Shown piece by piece: positions 1 to 11,581 of a DNA stretch of 64,000 nucleotides (positions are counted from its first letter, which is position 1; every line of letters begins with the position of its first letter). Position numbers and translations under genes: made by a program. Below the pieces are notes generated by a model. It was not told the DNA's origin and did not search any database. It saw only the letters and a list, made by a program, of their open reading frames with translations. The stretch is from Mikania micrantha (lineage: Eukaryota > Streptophyta > Magnoliopsida > Asterales > Asteraceae), in contig CM018691.1 in assembly GCA_009363875.1 (NCBI GenBank), positions 121,769,404-121,833,403 of the forward strand, read 5' to 3'.

Positions 1-1586
1 TAAACCGTTACTGAACTCCCATTAAAAGCCGTTAAGACAATCATATTTCGTCGACAAACAATGTTAGCCTCATATTTGGCCAACCAATCCATGCCCAAAA
101 CTACATCAAAACCTCCTAACGTAATCAGAAACAACTTAACAGGGAATCTATGACCTTCTATATCAATTTAACAATCATCCTCAATGGCTTCCGTTACTCT
201 AGTCAATTTACCAATAGCAGTTTCTATGTTAAAGACAGGTTCTATCTTTTTAACATTTGCACACAGTTTATCACAAAAAGCAATAGCCACAAAGCTCATA
301 CTTGCACCAGAATCAAATAACACTGAAGCAGGAATACCATTAATCAAGAATGTACCTGTCACCACATCAGGATCTTTGGCTGCCTGATCTTTAGTTATAG
401 TAAAGACACGAGCTTTTGCCTTTTGCTTTTCCCCTCCCTTGCTACTTTCTGGTTTGTTAAATTCAGTAGTTGTTGCCTTCGGTTTAAAGCAATTCTTGCT
501 CACGTAACCGAATTCACCACAATTGTAACACTTTGGCCTACTCGGGCAATCATAAGAGAGATGTCCCATCTTTCCACATCGGTAGCACAAAGTAGTCCCC
601 GTAAGACATTCTCCCCTATGTCTCTTTCCACACTTAGGACATGTTTCAAATTCCTCCGTTCTTAGCCTTTTCATAGAAGGTCCTGATTTGTCATTTCTGT
701 GTCTTTTAAATTTAGATGACCACTTTTGCTTCGGTTCCTCCTTTGCTGGTTCAGCTTCAACAACATCATCCCAGACGATGCATGTTCGAGGAGCATGTGC
801 CTTCACATGTGTTCGGACTTTAGGTGGTAGCCCTTCCACATACAACTTCAGTCTGCGTTCTTCCGTGCTCACCAAATGAGGAACTAATCTTGACATTTCA
901 TTAAATTTTGACGTATACTGCCGATGATTCATACGTCCAGCTTTCAAAGTCAGAAATTCCCGCTCGATTTTATCAATTTCATTCTTCGGACAGAAGTGTT
1001 TTATAACTAATTCCTTCAAGTCCTCCCATTTCAAGCTTTCCGCATCAGTCGTGGTCTTTGACTGCTTGATAGTATTCCACCAATGTAGAGCTTCTTCCGT
1101 AAATGAATGAGCTGCAAATTTCACAGCTTGGTCTTCCCGGCACTCACTGATAGCGATAACCGCCTCCATAGCCAAAACCCAGTGGCAGGTGGCCACGGCA
1201 TCCTTCTTACCATCAAAGGAGGGTGGACTACATCCTTTGATAGCCTTATAGTCACAACCCTTCAGTTTCTCTGACTTAGAATCACCGTTCTTAGTCTCGG
1301 TGATCACAACTTCATCTTCTTTGGTGCTCTCCTTAGTTCCTTCAGACTTGTCTTTCAAAGTATCCTTCAGTATTTTTGTAATCAAGGCTGGTAGTTTTTC
1401 ATCCAGGATTTTACTAACCTCATCAGAAATAGCCTTTACCACGATAGGCTCTAGAGTAAACTCGTATTCATTCTCCGGTTGCTCGTCGTGCTCGTAGTCG
1501 TCTTCGTTGACGGGTTCTTCATTATCGATACGTGGTTCTTCAGGTTCCTGTGGTTGCTTACGTGATCTACCTCTTTGTCCAGCCAT
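1..1586 (-). pseudogene. Ty3/gypsy gag-protease, truncated by window edge
   Basis: The open part (168-1586, 472 codons from MAGQRGR) is a retrotransposon gag. It has an acidic N terminus, a gag core around residues 130-290 with the ALHWWN motif, then cysteine knuckles. The knuckles are CPKCGKRHRGEC, a normal CX2CX4HX4C (CYRCGKMGHLSYDC) and a third (CYNCGEFGYVSKNC) in which the zinc-binding His is Tyr, as a C-to-T change would give. An aspartic protease follows, with active site LFDSGAS near residue 427. The frame meets a TAA at 168-170, yet protease-like sequence (GGFDVVLGMDWL) continues in the same frame to base 1, so the stop interrupts the protein. RT, RNase H and integrase would lie left of the window. 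A PBS and LTR lie upstream at 1900-3030. Confidence 0.9.
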
Positions 1587-1899
1587 TTATCTACCTACAG
1601 GATGCAACAATTGATGAGTCAGTACAGGATCGGTTTAGCACGAAATAAGCTTTGTAAATCGTTAATGACGTTGATCAGGTGTTATTAACCATTTACCCAA
1701 CTCATAGGCTCTAAACCTTTCCCATCCCGTCACCCCAACGTGCATGACTCTAACTACCTTTCTAATCTTACACCTACGTCTTAACTCATACATAGCATTC
1801 AGCTCGTGGCATCAAACTACCCTTGACTGGCATTCTTATCATCCTGTCCCATTTTCAGTTTAAGTCCAGTCATTAGGAATGACCGGATCTCTCAAACTA

Positions 1900-1913
1900 T
1901 GGCTCTGATACCA
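1900..1913 (-). promoter_or_regulatory. Primer binding site, initiator tRNA-Met type
   Basis: On the minus strand this reads TGGTATCAGAGCCA, complementary to the 3' end of plant initiator tRNA-Met. It sits 3 bases inside the end of an LTR that terminates ...GTCTCTCA, as expected for the 5' LTR of the gag element at 1-1586. Confidence 0.85.
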
Positions 1914-1916
1914 ACT

Positions 1917-3030
1917 TGAGAGACCCCAAATTCTCGGGAAGTCCCCTCAGTTGGCAAATCATCAAACTCATGGTTCGGCCAGAAGGTTTGCTAATCACCT
2001 AGGTTCGGCTACATAATGGTCTGCCAAAGTTTCCAGGTTCGTTATAGTCTGCAGGGTTCGTGGCTCAGTGAACTGCAGGGTTCGTAGCAGGCAAGGCAGG
2101 GTTCGTTGCAGATGTGAGCAAGGGTTCGTTAGAGGTGATGGTTCGGCTAGTGAGGAGGAGAGGGTTCGGCCGACTATCATTGGGTTCGTCCAAAGGAACC
2201 CACGAACCTGTCGTGGTTGTGCATCATCATCTTCATCCTAGGTAGTTAAACCTGTTACAATTTCACCCCTAATAGTTTCTGAACATGCAAAGCATCTCTA
2301 TCTAAGTGTTGTAAGTGTTAAATACCGTTTCTAATCATAAGACAACGTGAACTCGTGAAACCCTATAAAACCGAATTTAAAATGATTATTTACCTTAGAT
2401 CTTGTGGATAGAACCTTAAAATACTTGTACTTCCGTGATCTACAAGTCGAAAGGATCGTAATGGCGCCAAATTTAATCGAATCCGACTTGAAGTGAATGA
2501 GATTTTCTAGAGAGAAGGTGGAGAAACAATTTCTAGAGAGAGAGGGGTGTAAAACGTGAATGAGAGGGGAATTAGGATCTTGGTGGTGGTTGTTGGGTCA
2601 TAAATGACCATATTAAAGAATGGAAAACCCCCGGTTGTTCGGTCTCGATCTGTTTCGCGTAATGCCGGATCGTGTGGTTTTCGCGACGAAACGACACGAT
2701 TATAAAATTAGAAATCATTTAATTATACAAGGTTGTGATTCCTAATAAATTAACTAATATCTTCTATTTATTTTAAATTTAAAATATTAACTTACTGTTT
2801 AAATCGAAACGTACGGTCGTCGCGCGTATTCGTTCGAATCGTCACTCGTACGAACACGACGATAACTATACTTTTCAATTTTGTTTTCTAATTATAGAAT
2901 ATTATTCAGAACGTTAAACTTTCAGATATATTCGTACAGATCGTCACCTATACGAATAACCCGTCGGTTTAGCATTCACTTAACAATATTCGTGTGTTTT
3001 GTTCTGTAAAGCCTCACATGCGTTTATACA
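1917..3030 (-). repeat. 5' LTR of the minus-strand gypsy element (right end approximate)
   Basis: In plus orientation it begins TGAGAGACCCCAAATT, directly beside the PBS. The first 55 or so bases (to about 1971) recur almost unchanged at 3039-3093, so two LTRs of one family start here. The right end is uncertain. I place it near ...TTTATACA at 3030, just before the second LTR start. The right part is rich in CpG (TCGTCGCGCGTATTCG near 2818) and contains clusters such as CGTACGAAC, as other LTRs in this window do. The left part carries the GGTTCG array annotated separately. No coding capacity is seen. Confidence 0.6.
1971..2212 (-). repeat. Array of about ten GGTTCG motifs inside the LTR
   Basis: GGTTCG followed by G or T recurs about ten times in 240 bases, roughly every 20-30 bases, with variable spacer sequence. 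It ends with an inverted copy (CACGAACC). The neighbouring LTR at 3039 lacks this block: the two diverge right after their shared first 55 bases. Confidence 0.7.
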
Positions 3031-3038
3031 TAATAATT

Positions 3039-5345
3039 TGAGAGACCCCAAATTCCCGGGAAGTCCCCTCAGTTGGCAAATCATCAAACTCATAGTCATT
3101 AAACCGAATGTACATTACGATGGCAGCGGAATATCAGGTGATTACATAAAACATGGCACACATATTATACATATCCAAACAAACTTTCATACATAACACC
3201 CGTCTATATAATCCTATAACATAGCCATTTCATGCCAGGGTAGTTCTCAGTGTATGCCTCGAGCTTTCCTGCTATGCCTTCACAAAACCATTTAACCTGA
3301 TATACATGCTAAAACAAGTCAGCTTTCGCTGGTGAGTTCTAAGTTAACTTTTCTTAAAAAAATCTTTACTCATTCATATCGGTATATAACATAACATAAG
3401 TCATATCATACATAGCGTCATAACTCACTACCGACCGAAGTCAGCAGTCACAGTCATACTGTACCTAAAACATTTCATATACATAATATATATGACATCA
3501 TAACATCAATCTTACGGCACATAAATGTAGCCTGTCATGTTGACCGAAGTCAACATGCTTGCACAAGACTTCTTAAACTATCAACCCGAAGTCGATAACT
3601 TATACATGCATAAGATTTCCTCAACTGGCGACACACAGTCGGCAGGCCTGTTCTTGCACAGGACTTCTTAAACCATCAATCGAAATTGACGGCTCATACC
3701 GGTACAAGACTTCTTAACATACATCATTCATACATAACATAGTTTAAATCATTTAAACTATCATATCATACCCAGTCCTTCGCACCGCAGTGCTCAGGTC
3801 TTGCCCAACCGCAGCCGGGACATCAATATTACATTTCCTTCTCGACCTCGGTCGATGTCTTTTAAAAATCATTTCCTTCTCAACCTCAGTTGAGAATTCA
3901 AACATTCGTTACGTCTCCTCAGAGACTCTTAAAAATCATTTACTTCTCAACTACAGTTGAGACTTAAAATATTCTTTACACTTAAAAAAAACATTCCTTA
4001 CTTGAAAACATTCTTTTCCTGAAACATACTTTATCTGATCATAATCAGGTTACAATCACTTTCATAAAATAACTTTGTAACATGCATATCAGCCCAAAAT
4101 GATAAAACATTTAAAATAGGGCTATAAGAACTCACTTGATGTCTTACTGTAGCCAAATCCCTCGTAAACTGGTACTAACGGTATAACTCTGTATTGGTTT
4201 GCGTTTAATTAGCTATCTATACTTTAACTTACAGATTAAATCTTTCTGAACGTTCAATGTCAAAGACATTGCCTTGTTAGTCATCAAACCGATATTAGGT
4301 TGATAACACACTTGATTAGTCAGAATAAATCTTAGATTAATCAAATAGTTAATGTTGTTGATTGAACTGCTAAAACAGGTTCTTAGACAGATTAATGGCT
4401 TAGAAATGACCAATCCTTGTTATTGATTACCCAGATATCATGAAATATCCCAACTTAGCATTAGAATAGGTGTAACAACCATATTTAACATACTAATCTG
4501 CCTGTTATCATAAACATCAGATGACTATTCCAATGAGTATGTTAATGGTTGTGGTTAGTTTGAAACACTTGAATTTCACGTTGCATGTCAAGGATTAATC
4601 AAACTAATCACCTATAGTGTCATAATCACATGGTTTAAACCCTTATAACCATTGTTATGATTTCATGCAAACCGGGCATTACAACGGCTCAAAACAAGGA
4701 TTTACCCGTTAACAGTTCGAGTTTGTCACTTATAATCAATCCTAGCCATTATCTAGGCAATAATCAACAACCCTAACTATATCATTACGTTCAGAAACAA
4801 GATTTAATCAATCATTATCAATCTAGAAAGTTAGAATGAACCGTTACCTCTTCAAACGGAGTTCTGTGCGTAAAAAGACGATCAGGACTTGTTTTAACGA
4901 TCCTTGAAGCGATCCACTTGATCAAGAGCTTCAAACTTGAAGATTTTATGGCTTGAATGATGATTTTTTTCGTGGATGATGGCTGATCGTCGAGATAAGG
5001 ATAAAATTTAACTTCTAGATGAAAAATTGACTTTTTAAGCCAATTTTTCCAGCCGCCTCACCCGTCGCGTACCGCGACGAGGAGCCAGATAGCTCTTCGC
5101 GTACCGCGATGAAATCCGGAGGATTTCAGATATTTTAGTCCATCGCGTACCGCGAAGGATCCTTAACCACTTCGTCGCGTACCGCGACGAGTCCAAAAGT
5201 TCCATACTTTGAGATTTTTCTTCGTTTCGAAAATCCGGACAATTCGTAACTCCGTTTTGCGCACGGTTTTCGCCCACGTTCACCATTTCTCGCGTACCAT
5301 CATCCTGTAATATTTTCGATTTTCCAATCAACGTGGATTTCATAC
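3039..5345 (-). repeat. LTR-like repeat, related to 60.5-63.07 kb (ends approximate)
   Basis: It begins TGAGAGACCCCAAATTCCCG like the LTR at 1917. The stretch 4200-5345 is clearly homologous to about 61310-62605. Both share the block around CTTCCTGAACGTTCAATGTC or its variant, the ATCAAACCGATATTAGGTT block, the CGGGCATTACAACGG block, a palindrome array, and a CpG-rich GTTTTCG end. No PBS or PPT was found beside it, so it may be a solo or truncated LTR. There is no coding sequence. Confidence 0.55.
5060..5195 (-). repeat. Four CGCGTACCGCG palindromes in an LTR
   Basis: TCGCGTACCGCGA-type near-palindromes occur four times in 135 bases, spaced about 25-45 bases, in otherwise AT-rich LTR sequence. 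On the minus strand they lie upstream of an AT-rich stretch with CTTAAAAAGTC near 5030, a possible TATA-like site. A 102-codon open frame crosses the array on the minus strand, but I regard it as a by-product of the repeats. Confidence 0.75.
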
Positions 5346-5579
5346 GCGATCAACTGTGCTAAATGTTCTGCTGTTACATAATTCCTAAACCAATAATCAC
5401 ATAATGGTTCTGTGTTGCCAGATAATTATCCGACTCAAGAACCATTGTTCTGAACTGTGTTCCTGTTAAATGTGTCTGAAACTGTTCTATGACAACTCAC
5501 CATGATAATGATAAATGATATGAATATGAAAATTACTGAAATGTGTATGATTCATACCTGTTTTACTGTTCATGTACTG
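5346..5579. other. Unassigned spacer between LTR repeat and gypsy pol
   Basis: AT-rich sequence without a recognisable gene. It may be the continuation of the LTR-like repeat to its left. The junction with the pol remnant lies near 5580. Confidence 0.3.
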
Positions 5580-7383
5580 TAGAGATCACTGTTCCGTTGG
5601 CGGTTCCGGCACTGATGTTACAATTGCATAGCTTGTATTTAAGCAATTAGAATGCATCTTCTTGTGCTTCACTCCAAACGAATGGTTGATCCTTCTAGGT
5701 GAGAGTAGTAAGTGGAACAGCTATCTTGGAAAAATTGGCGATAAATCGCCGATAGTACCCGGCTAACCCTAGGAAAGAACGAATTTCCGATGGGGTTTTT
5801 GGTGCTTTCCAGTATTTTATAGCTTTAATTTTAGTGGGGTCTACATGTATGCCTCTTTCATCGACAACATGACCCATGAATTGAACCTCCTTTATCCAGA
5901 ATTTACATTTAGAGAATTTGGCATAAAGTTGTTCTTTCTTAAGAAGTTCCAAAAATCAGCCTGAGATGGTTTCATGATCCTCCTCAGTCTTAGAGTAAAT
6001 CAATATGTCGTCAATGAAGACAATGGCGAATTGATCTAGATAGGGTCTACACACCATGTTCATAAGATCCATGAACACAGCAGGGGCATTGGTTAGACCG
6101 AAGGGCATAACCAAAAACTCATAGTGTCCATAGCGTGTTCTAAACGTTGTTTTGGAGATATCATCATCATGGACTCTTTACTGATGATAGCCAGATCGAA
6201 GGTCAATCTTTGAAAAACAAATGGCTCCTTGTAGTTGATCGAATAGGCCATCAATCTGGGGCAAAGGATAGCGATTCTTAATGGTCAGCTTATTAAGTTC
6301 TCGATAGTCTATACACATCCGGAAAGACCTGTCTTTCTTTTTAATGAAAAGCACCGGAGCTTCCCATGGTGAGAAACTTGGTCTGATAAAGCCTTTGTCC
6401 AGCAACTCTTGCAATTGACTGGACACTTCTTGCATCTCAAAGGGTGCAAGACGATAAGGTGATTTTGCAACTGGATTTGCTCCAGGTATGAGATCTATTC
6501 TGAATTCTACTTGACAAATTGGTGGAAGTCCGGGTAATTCACCAGGGAATACTTCAGGAAAATCACGTATAACAGGAATTTCATGGATGGTTTTCCTTAT
6601 AGAATCCTTTTCTACAATATGAGCTAAGAAAGCAGGATATTGTTTCCTAAGATAACTACGAGCCTTCATACATGAAACGATTTTCAAGGTACGACAAGGT
6701 TTGTCTCCATAGATTCTTAGAATATCACCGGCTGGCATCGGGATTTGAATAAGTTTATTTGAGCATATGATTTCAGCATGGTGGCGGGATAGCCAATCCA
6801 TTCCCATGACAACATCAAAACTCCCAAGATTCATAAGGATAAGATCAATAGAGAATGTATGATCATTGAGTGTCATTTTACACCCACGGATAATAGTATG
6901 AGCATGAATTAATTTACGATCTGCTATTTCAATAGTATATGGGGGTTCTAATGCAGTCGGATGTATTCCAAGTAATGATGTAAAAGTAGTGGAAACAAAA
7001 CTCTTGTCAGCACCAGTATCGAATAGTATTGATGCATAATGATTATTGACAGTGAACGTACCCGTAACGACTGTTGGTTTCTCGCGAGCTTCTAGTGCGT
7101 TGATAGCAAAGGCGCGAACAGGTGCACCTCGTGTGTTGTTGTTGTTGAGCTTGGGACATTTGTTCCTAAAGTGACCGACCGCTCCACACTCATAACAAGC
7201 CCTGTCAGTTGGCTTGGCCGGTACCAAGGTTGATGTTGTAGTTGTCTTTTCATTGGTTCGACAGTAAGCTTCTAGGTGGCCAAGCTTCCCGCACTTTGTA
7301 CATCGGAGACATGGACGTCTCATAGAGTGATGGTATTGGCATTTGTTGCATAACGGATGTGGCCCCTCATATGGTTTCTTAGT
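5580..7383 (-). pseudogene. Ty3/gypsy protease-reverse transcriptase remnant
   Basis: On the minus strand, 7323-6178 is open. It encodes zinc knuckles (CTKCGKLGHLEAYC, CYECGAVGHFRNKC), an aspartic protease (ILFDTGADKSF, then GMDWLSRH), and the reverse-transcriptase N half (PGLPP, SPYRLAPFEM, MCIDYRELNKLTIKNRYPLP, KIDLRSGYHQ). A TAA at 6178-6180 replaces the expected Leu codon after GYHQ. RT resumes with LVMPFGLTNAPAVF and FIDDILIYS, meets a stop and small indels near 5955, and continues as the open piece 5952-5695 (AKFSKCKFW, GHVVDERG, SFLGLAGYYRRFI). Degenerate RNase H start follows to about 5580. RNase H and integrase are missing. The element is dead. Its gag is the adjacent 7384-8227. Confidence 0.92.
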
Positions 7384-8227
7384 AAAGGTTTATGAAGAGG
7401 AAGATGAAGGAATCTGGTTGAGGGGGACAACAGGCGTGACTACCGCAAAGTTTTTGTTGGTCTTCTGCTTCTTCTTAGGTGGTTCAGATTTCTTTCCCTC
7501 ATTAGTTTTAGTTTGGCCATCTTCAGTTCGGGTAAGCTGGCCTGCTTTAACATATTCATTAGTGAGAGCTGCCCCCAGATGAATAGTTGATTCAAGAATA
7601 ACATGATTGCTTCCCATAACAGTGCTTGAGTGGTAAACTCCCAATGTATTTATCAATCTTTCGGGTTAGAGGGGTAACAATGTGGGGAACTAACACACTC
7701 AATTCATGGAATCGAGTCGTGTAGGTTCTATTGTTCCCTCCAACTTGAGCAAGAGTCCACGTCTCGTCTTCAAGATTCTTTATTTCATGCTTTAGGACAG
7801 AAATGATCAATCAACAAATCTTTAAAATCAACCCAAGAGAGACCCAAAGCAGCATCCCGACCACGGTTCCTCTTTTCTGTGTTCCACCATGTGAGTGCTT
7901 CTTTTTGGAAAGCACTTGCTGCATTTTTCACTTTCTGGACTTCCAGGCAGTTGGTATAATCGAGAGTATCTTCTATAGATTCAAACCATTGCAATAACCC
8001 GGTCGCCCCTTCTGTGCCAGAGAAAACCCGAGGCTTGGCATCATTAAATTGCTTAAAGGTGAATGTTTTTGAATTTTCACTGGTATTGTTGTGAGGATGA
8101 TCTTGAGAATTGTTTGAAGAGTCATTAAGGGTATTACGGAGTTGAGTAACCATATTTGGTAAAACCAGTGACATCTGTTGAGTGATGATGGTAGCCAAAC
8201 GAGTCGACTCATCATTGTTGTCAGCCA
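7384..8227 (-). pseudogene. Ty3/gypsy gag, frameshifted
   Basis: The start MADNNDESTRLATIITQQ is at 8227. The gag core follows in overlapping frames: 8227-7785 (FTFKQFNDAKPRVFSGTEG, ALTWWNTEKRN, HFCPKA), 7810-7592 (YTTRFHELSVLVPHIV) and 7656-7390 (Lys-rich tail). At least two frameshifts (near 7800 and 7640) and one near 7385 separate these from the knuckle and protease frame at 7323. This is a conventional gag ahead of PR-RT, now non-coding. Its PBS is 150 bases upstream. Confidence 0.9.
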
Positions 8228-8379
8228 TTCTAGATAAAGAATACAAACAATGATTTAGCACGATAATAATTTAAGAGTCAAAAGATGTAGAAAGTTTAAA
8301 TATAATATTTGCACATAAGGGACGCCTAGGTTGTAGTCTAGGTATTCCATTATGGGTTTATCCTAATTCTCTACAACCA

Positions 8380-8393
8380 TGGCTCTGATACCA
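8380..8393 (-). promoter_or_regulatory. Primer binding site, initiator tRNA-Met type
   Basis: On the minus strand this is TGGTATCAGAGCCA. It sits three bases from an LTR beginning TGTCACACCCTGCG at 8397 and 150 bases upstream of the gag start, so it belongs to the 5.6-8.2 kb gypsy element. Confidence 0.85.
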
Positions 8394-8396
8394 CTC

Positions 8397-10100
8397 TGTC
8401 ACACCCTGCGTCGCATGCGGAATCCACAGCGCGTAACGTAATAAATTCATAGCCATAGTTCAAGAATAACCCAAGATTTACTAATGTTTCATAGTCATTA
8501 GATAGATTAACACAAACACACACAATATTATACATCAAAGTATACACATAATGATAATATTACAAAACGTCTAGTTTATTTCTCATTTCTAGGTCACCCT
8601 AAACATTCATAGCATCTTGACCTAGCTGAATTTTCTGATCCTGATTACCTGAAACGTGTAAAGAAAACTTGTATCAACCACGCGTGGTTGAGTGAGAAAC
8701 ATATATTTTGAATTCACATGTTTTGTATAAACTTGAGTAGCAATTATAGAACAAGCTCATCAAATAAATGCTTTGAAATACAAACCCAATGAACATGCAA
8801 ATATCAAACCTATTGCAATTGCTTTCCTTGTGTGATACACCACGTGTATCTAGTTTGTGTGGTGTCCAACCCGCAGATTGAGCACGCGTTTTTGTGTTCG
8901 CGGTTTCCCACATATGGACCATACCAGTTTTACCGAGGGCTTGACGAATCAAGTTAATGATATTGCATAAGAATAGCATCATTCAGCATTTTTATAACAA
9001 TAACATGTAGATGATTTGCATTGTCTCGATAGTTTGCTTCCACAAAAGTTTAAAATTTTTGAGTTGTCAAAAGTTTACATGTTACACCCTGCGGTTTTAG
9101 CAAAACAAAAGAAAATGGGTTATGAGTCTCACATGATTTAGCTTTATTCGAATGATGCTAATTCAGATAACGTCTTCATACCTTAGCGAAAACCTATATA
9201 TAAAAAATATGATTCCATTGAATGATCGTAATAGATTCAGAGTAATTATTTAACTTATTGTGTTTTGTTGATTATATGTGATTAGCTCCAATATAGATAA
9301 AATTGTAAAATTTTCTTGTCTAAAAATTATTTATTGAAGTTGAATCCAATTATTTTAATTTAATATTATTATTATTATTTTGCTATTATTGGGTTTCAAG
9401 AATGTCAAAAAAAACATTTTTTTATACAAAAAAAAAAAGATGTTGATAGAAGGGGTTGAACCTACAACCTCTCATAAGGTTGTCTAAGCCTTAACCAATT
9501 GAACTATAATTAATAATTGAATTGTTTTGTGTTGGTAATAGATTTAAACCTTTAAAATTCTGGTGACACAGGCTTAAGTTAAAACAAAACACAGTATGCT
9601 TCAGGAGGTATTTGAACATGTGACCTCCCATGCGCCCAAACCACTCCATCTACCATTCAAATTGTAAACTTAATCGTTTTTTTTATATAACATAGATTTC
9701 GCAGGCTTCTTCTTCTTCACTAAGCTTCTATGTTTACGCAGAATTCAGTCAATTAACCAGAATTTTCTTGAACTTTATTATTGGTAACAAATACTAACAA
9801 AATAAGATTTATTACCTCTAACTTGTGATACAACGACGATTAGTAATCGAAACAATATCGACCCACGACGAACACGGTTGAACGATCTCGATGATGGAAA
9901 ATTGTCGTTCCTTGGTTTCCTTTCGGCAACTGGTTTTCGTGGTAGCCTCTTGGTTGTAACCGGAGATGATGATAACGATGTGTTCAAAGATGATCGTGGC
10001 TGAAGACGGTGGCTTCCGGTTGAACGAATTAATACAAAGTGTATAGATTTTTTTTTGTTTTCGTTTACGTGGCTTGTGTTAAAACCTTGAATATGAATAT
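8397..10100 (-). repeat. Probable 5' LTR of the second gypsy element (right end unknown)
   Basis: It starts TGTCACACCCTGCGTCGC next to the PBS. The far end could not be fixed because the matching 3' LTR is not in the window. TATATATAGG near 10100 (plus strand) and AT-rich sequence suggest the promoter part lies there. Two tRNA-like segments (9451-9510 and 9601-9660) sit inside. I see no host gene here. Confidence 0.4.
9451..9510 (-). repeat. Degenerate tRNA-like segment (SINE-type head?)
   Basis: On the minus strand TAGTTCAATTGGTTAAGGC resembles a Pol III A box, and GTAGGTTCAACCCC, about 30 bases later, a B box. There is no complete cloverleaf and no anticodon arm I trust, so this is not called a tRNA gene. 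A second, weaker copy of this arrangement lies at 9601-9660 (GTCACATGTTCAAATACC). Confidence 0.35.
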
Positions 10101-10297
10101 ATATAGGAATATATTAAAGTCGGTTTGTATATTAGATTATGAAATAAATTGTATCGGAATGTGAATCGGGTATGGGTCAGTTTCTAAATCAAATTCTAAT
10201 TTTATCAGATACGGTTCTCAATATTAGACGAGTGATATTATATAAAACTTTCATTATAAATATTAGGGTATATGATCAGATCATTTTATTTTATAAA

Positions 10298-10321
10298 TAT
10301 ATATATATATATATATATATT
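10298..10321. repeat. (AT)n microsatellite
   Basis: About twelve AT dinucleotides without interruption lie in AT-rich sequence. Confidence 0.9.
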
Positions 10322-10669
10322 AAACTTCACAATCTTAAACCAGACCATCATTTAGTCGGATTCACGTTCTGATTGTCTTATTTGATTTCGCTAGAGTTTT
10401 TTAACTAGCCGTAATTTTTTTTTTCAGGTTCGTTAGAGTTCGCTTAGGTTGCACTTGATTGTTAATTTATTATTTTTTTTATGGTTTATTTAAGTAAATT
10501 TATCAGCATGTCTAACCTTTGTGATTCAGACTTAAAGTCTTTTTATTTTTGTTTTTTCATCTCTAACAAAGTTTAATATTGTTAACGTGTCATAATCGAA
10601 TAAATTTTGTTTATGAATTTATCATATAAATACCTATATGTTCGGATCGTACCTTAACTCGTAGACGAA

Positions 10670-11290
10670 TGTCACAATGATGATGTTGAGAAGCAGTTGT
10701 ATGTTGTGAAACGGTTCAATGGGAAGCTTGAGTACTTTAAGAGACCATGGGATTTCTCATCACTTCCCAAGATTGATCTGCGAAGCATAAACAATGCCAT
10801 GTTCAAGAATGTGTTAAAAGATAACCAGATCTTTTTGCAAACTTTTTGAAGGACCAATGCGAAAAAGACTTCACTGTGATGAAACATGTCAAGGGAAGGA
10901 GATTCCAGGACAAGTATATATTGGATCCAATCAAACAAGAGCCATGGATCTACGTGAAATATCCACCTCCCAAGACAGAAAAGTCAGTTCCAGTTCATAT
11001 GAGAGTGGCAGATGATACACTTAAAGACTTCAAATTATGGTATGTTGATAAAGTGACTTATGGAGTTGTCATTGTCAGAGACTCAGAGAACATGTCATTT
11101 TGGATCCAATGAACTTGTTGAAATTTGGAAGAACAGACATGACAGTTCTATTCTAGAATCCAATCAGAGTGGGAGGCGGATATGATCAAGAAGCCAAACC
11201 GTTTACAAGGGTAGTTGCTTTGGCAATCACTCACAATCTTTATGCTGGAACCGGATCATTCTCGAAGACTTTACACATTGATTGATTTCA
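10670..11290 (+). pseudogene. Unrecognised 3' ORF of an LTR retroelement, copy 1
   Basis: This is a frameshifted coding remnant of about 200 residues. The pieces contain LEYFKRPWDFSSLPKIDL, then (open 10846-11112) KYILDPIKQEPWIYVKYPPP, EKSVPVHMRVADDTLKDF, VTYGVVIVRD, and after a frameshift LLKFGRTDMTVL, YDQEAKPFTRVVALAITHN and YAGTGSF. A clear homologue lies at 45697-46068 on the other strand. Both end about 20 bases before a polypurine tract (CTAGGGGCA or CTAGGGGGA) and an LTR of TGTA...TACA type, so this is the last ORF of a retroelement. It matches no gag, RT, integrase or RNase H motif known to me, and I assign no function. Confidence 0.7.
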
Positions 11291-11307
11291 TCAGTCTAGG
11301 GGCACTT

Positions 11308-11581
11308 TGTAGAGCCCAAGAAAAGCTAAGACACGAATAAAATCAAGGCCAAAGACATAGTATTCGGATGCTGGTTTTGTATAGACGTATTATATACTAG
11401 TATGGGTTTGGATCCCGAGGTATAATAGTTCCAGACGTATTGAACAATATCTTGTAAAGTTCACGACTTTTTAATGCAAATCACTTGTTTCTTCTTCTAT
11501 CTTGGATTCCACACGATTTAGAAGTTGTTTGTTGCTAATTTTTGTGTCAAGTTGGTGTCTTTACCAGCTAAGGGACCTACA
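11308..11581 (+). repeat. 3' LTR of the unrecognised retroelement, copy 1
   Basis: It runs from TGTAGAGCCCAAG to AGGGACCTACA, giving matching TGTAG/CTACA ends. The polypurine tract CTAGGGGCA lies just left of it. The copy-2 LTR at 45311-45674 has the same ends. It contains GACGTATT, found as AATACGTC in copy 2. Confidence 0.65.

Noticed and set aside
5035..5343. 102-codon minus-strand frame over the palindrome array (and similar frames at 51471-51833 and 62235-62552)
   Set aside because: Open frames arise because the repeated palindromes lack stops in that phase. The proteins share only the repeated RYA/TRR words, and the arrays sit in LTR promoter sequence.
9451..9660. Two tRNA genes
   Set aside because: Only A- and B-box-like words are present. 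Acceptor and anticodon stems do not pair.
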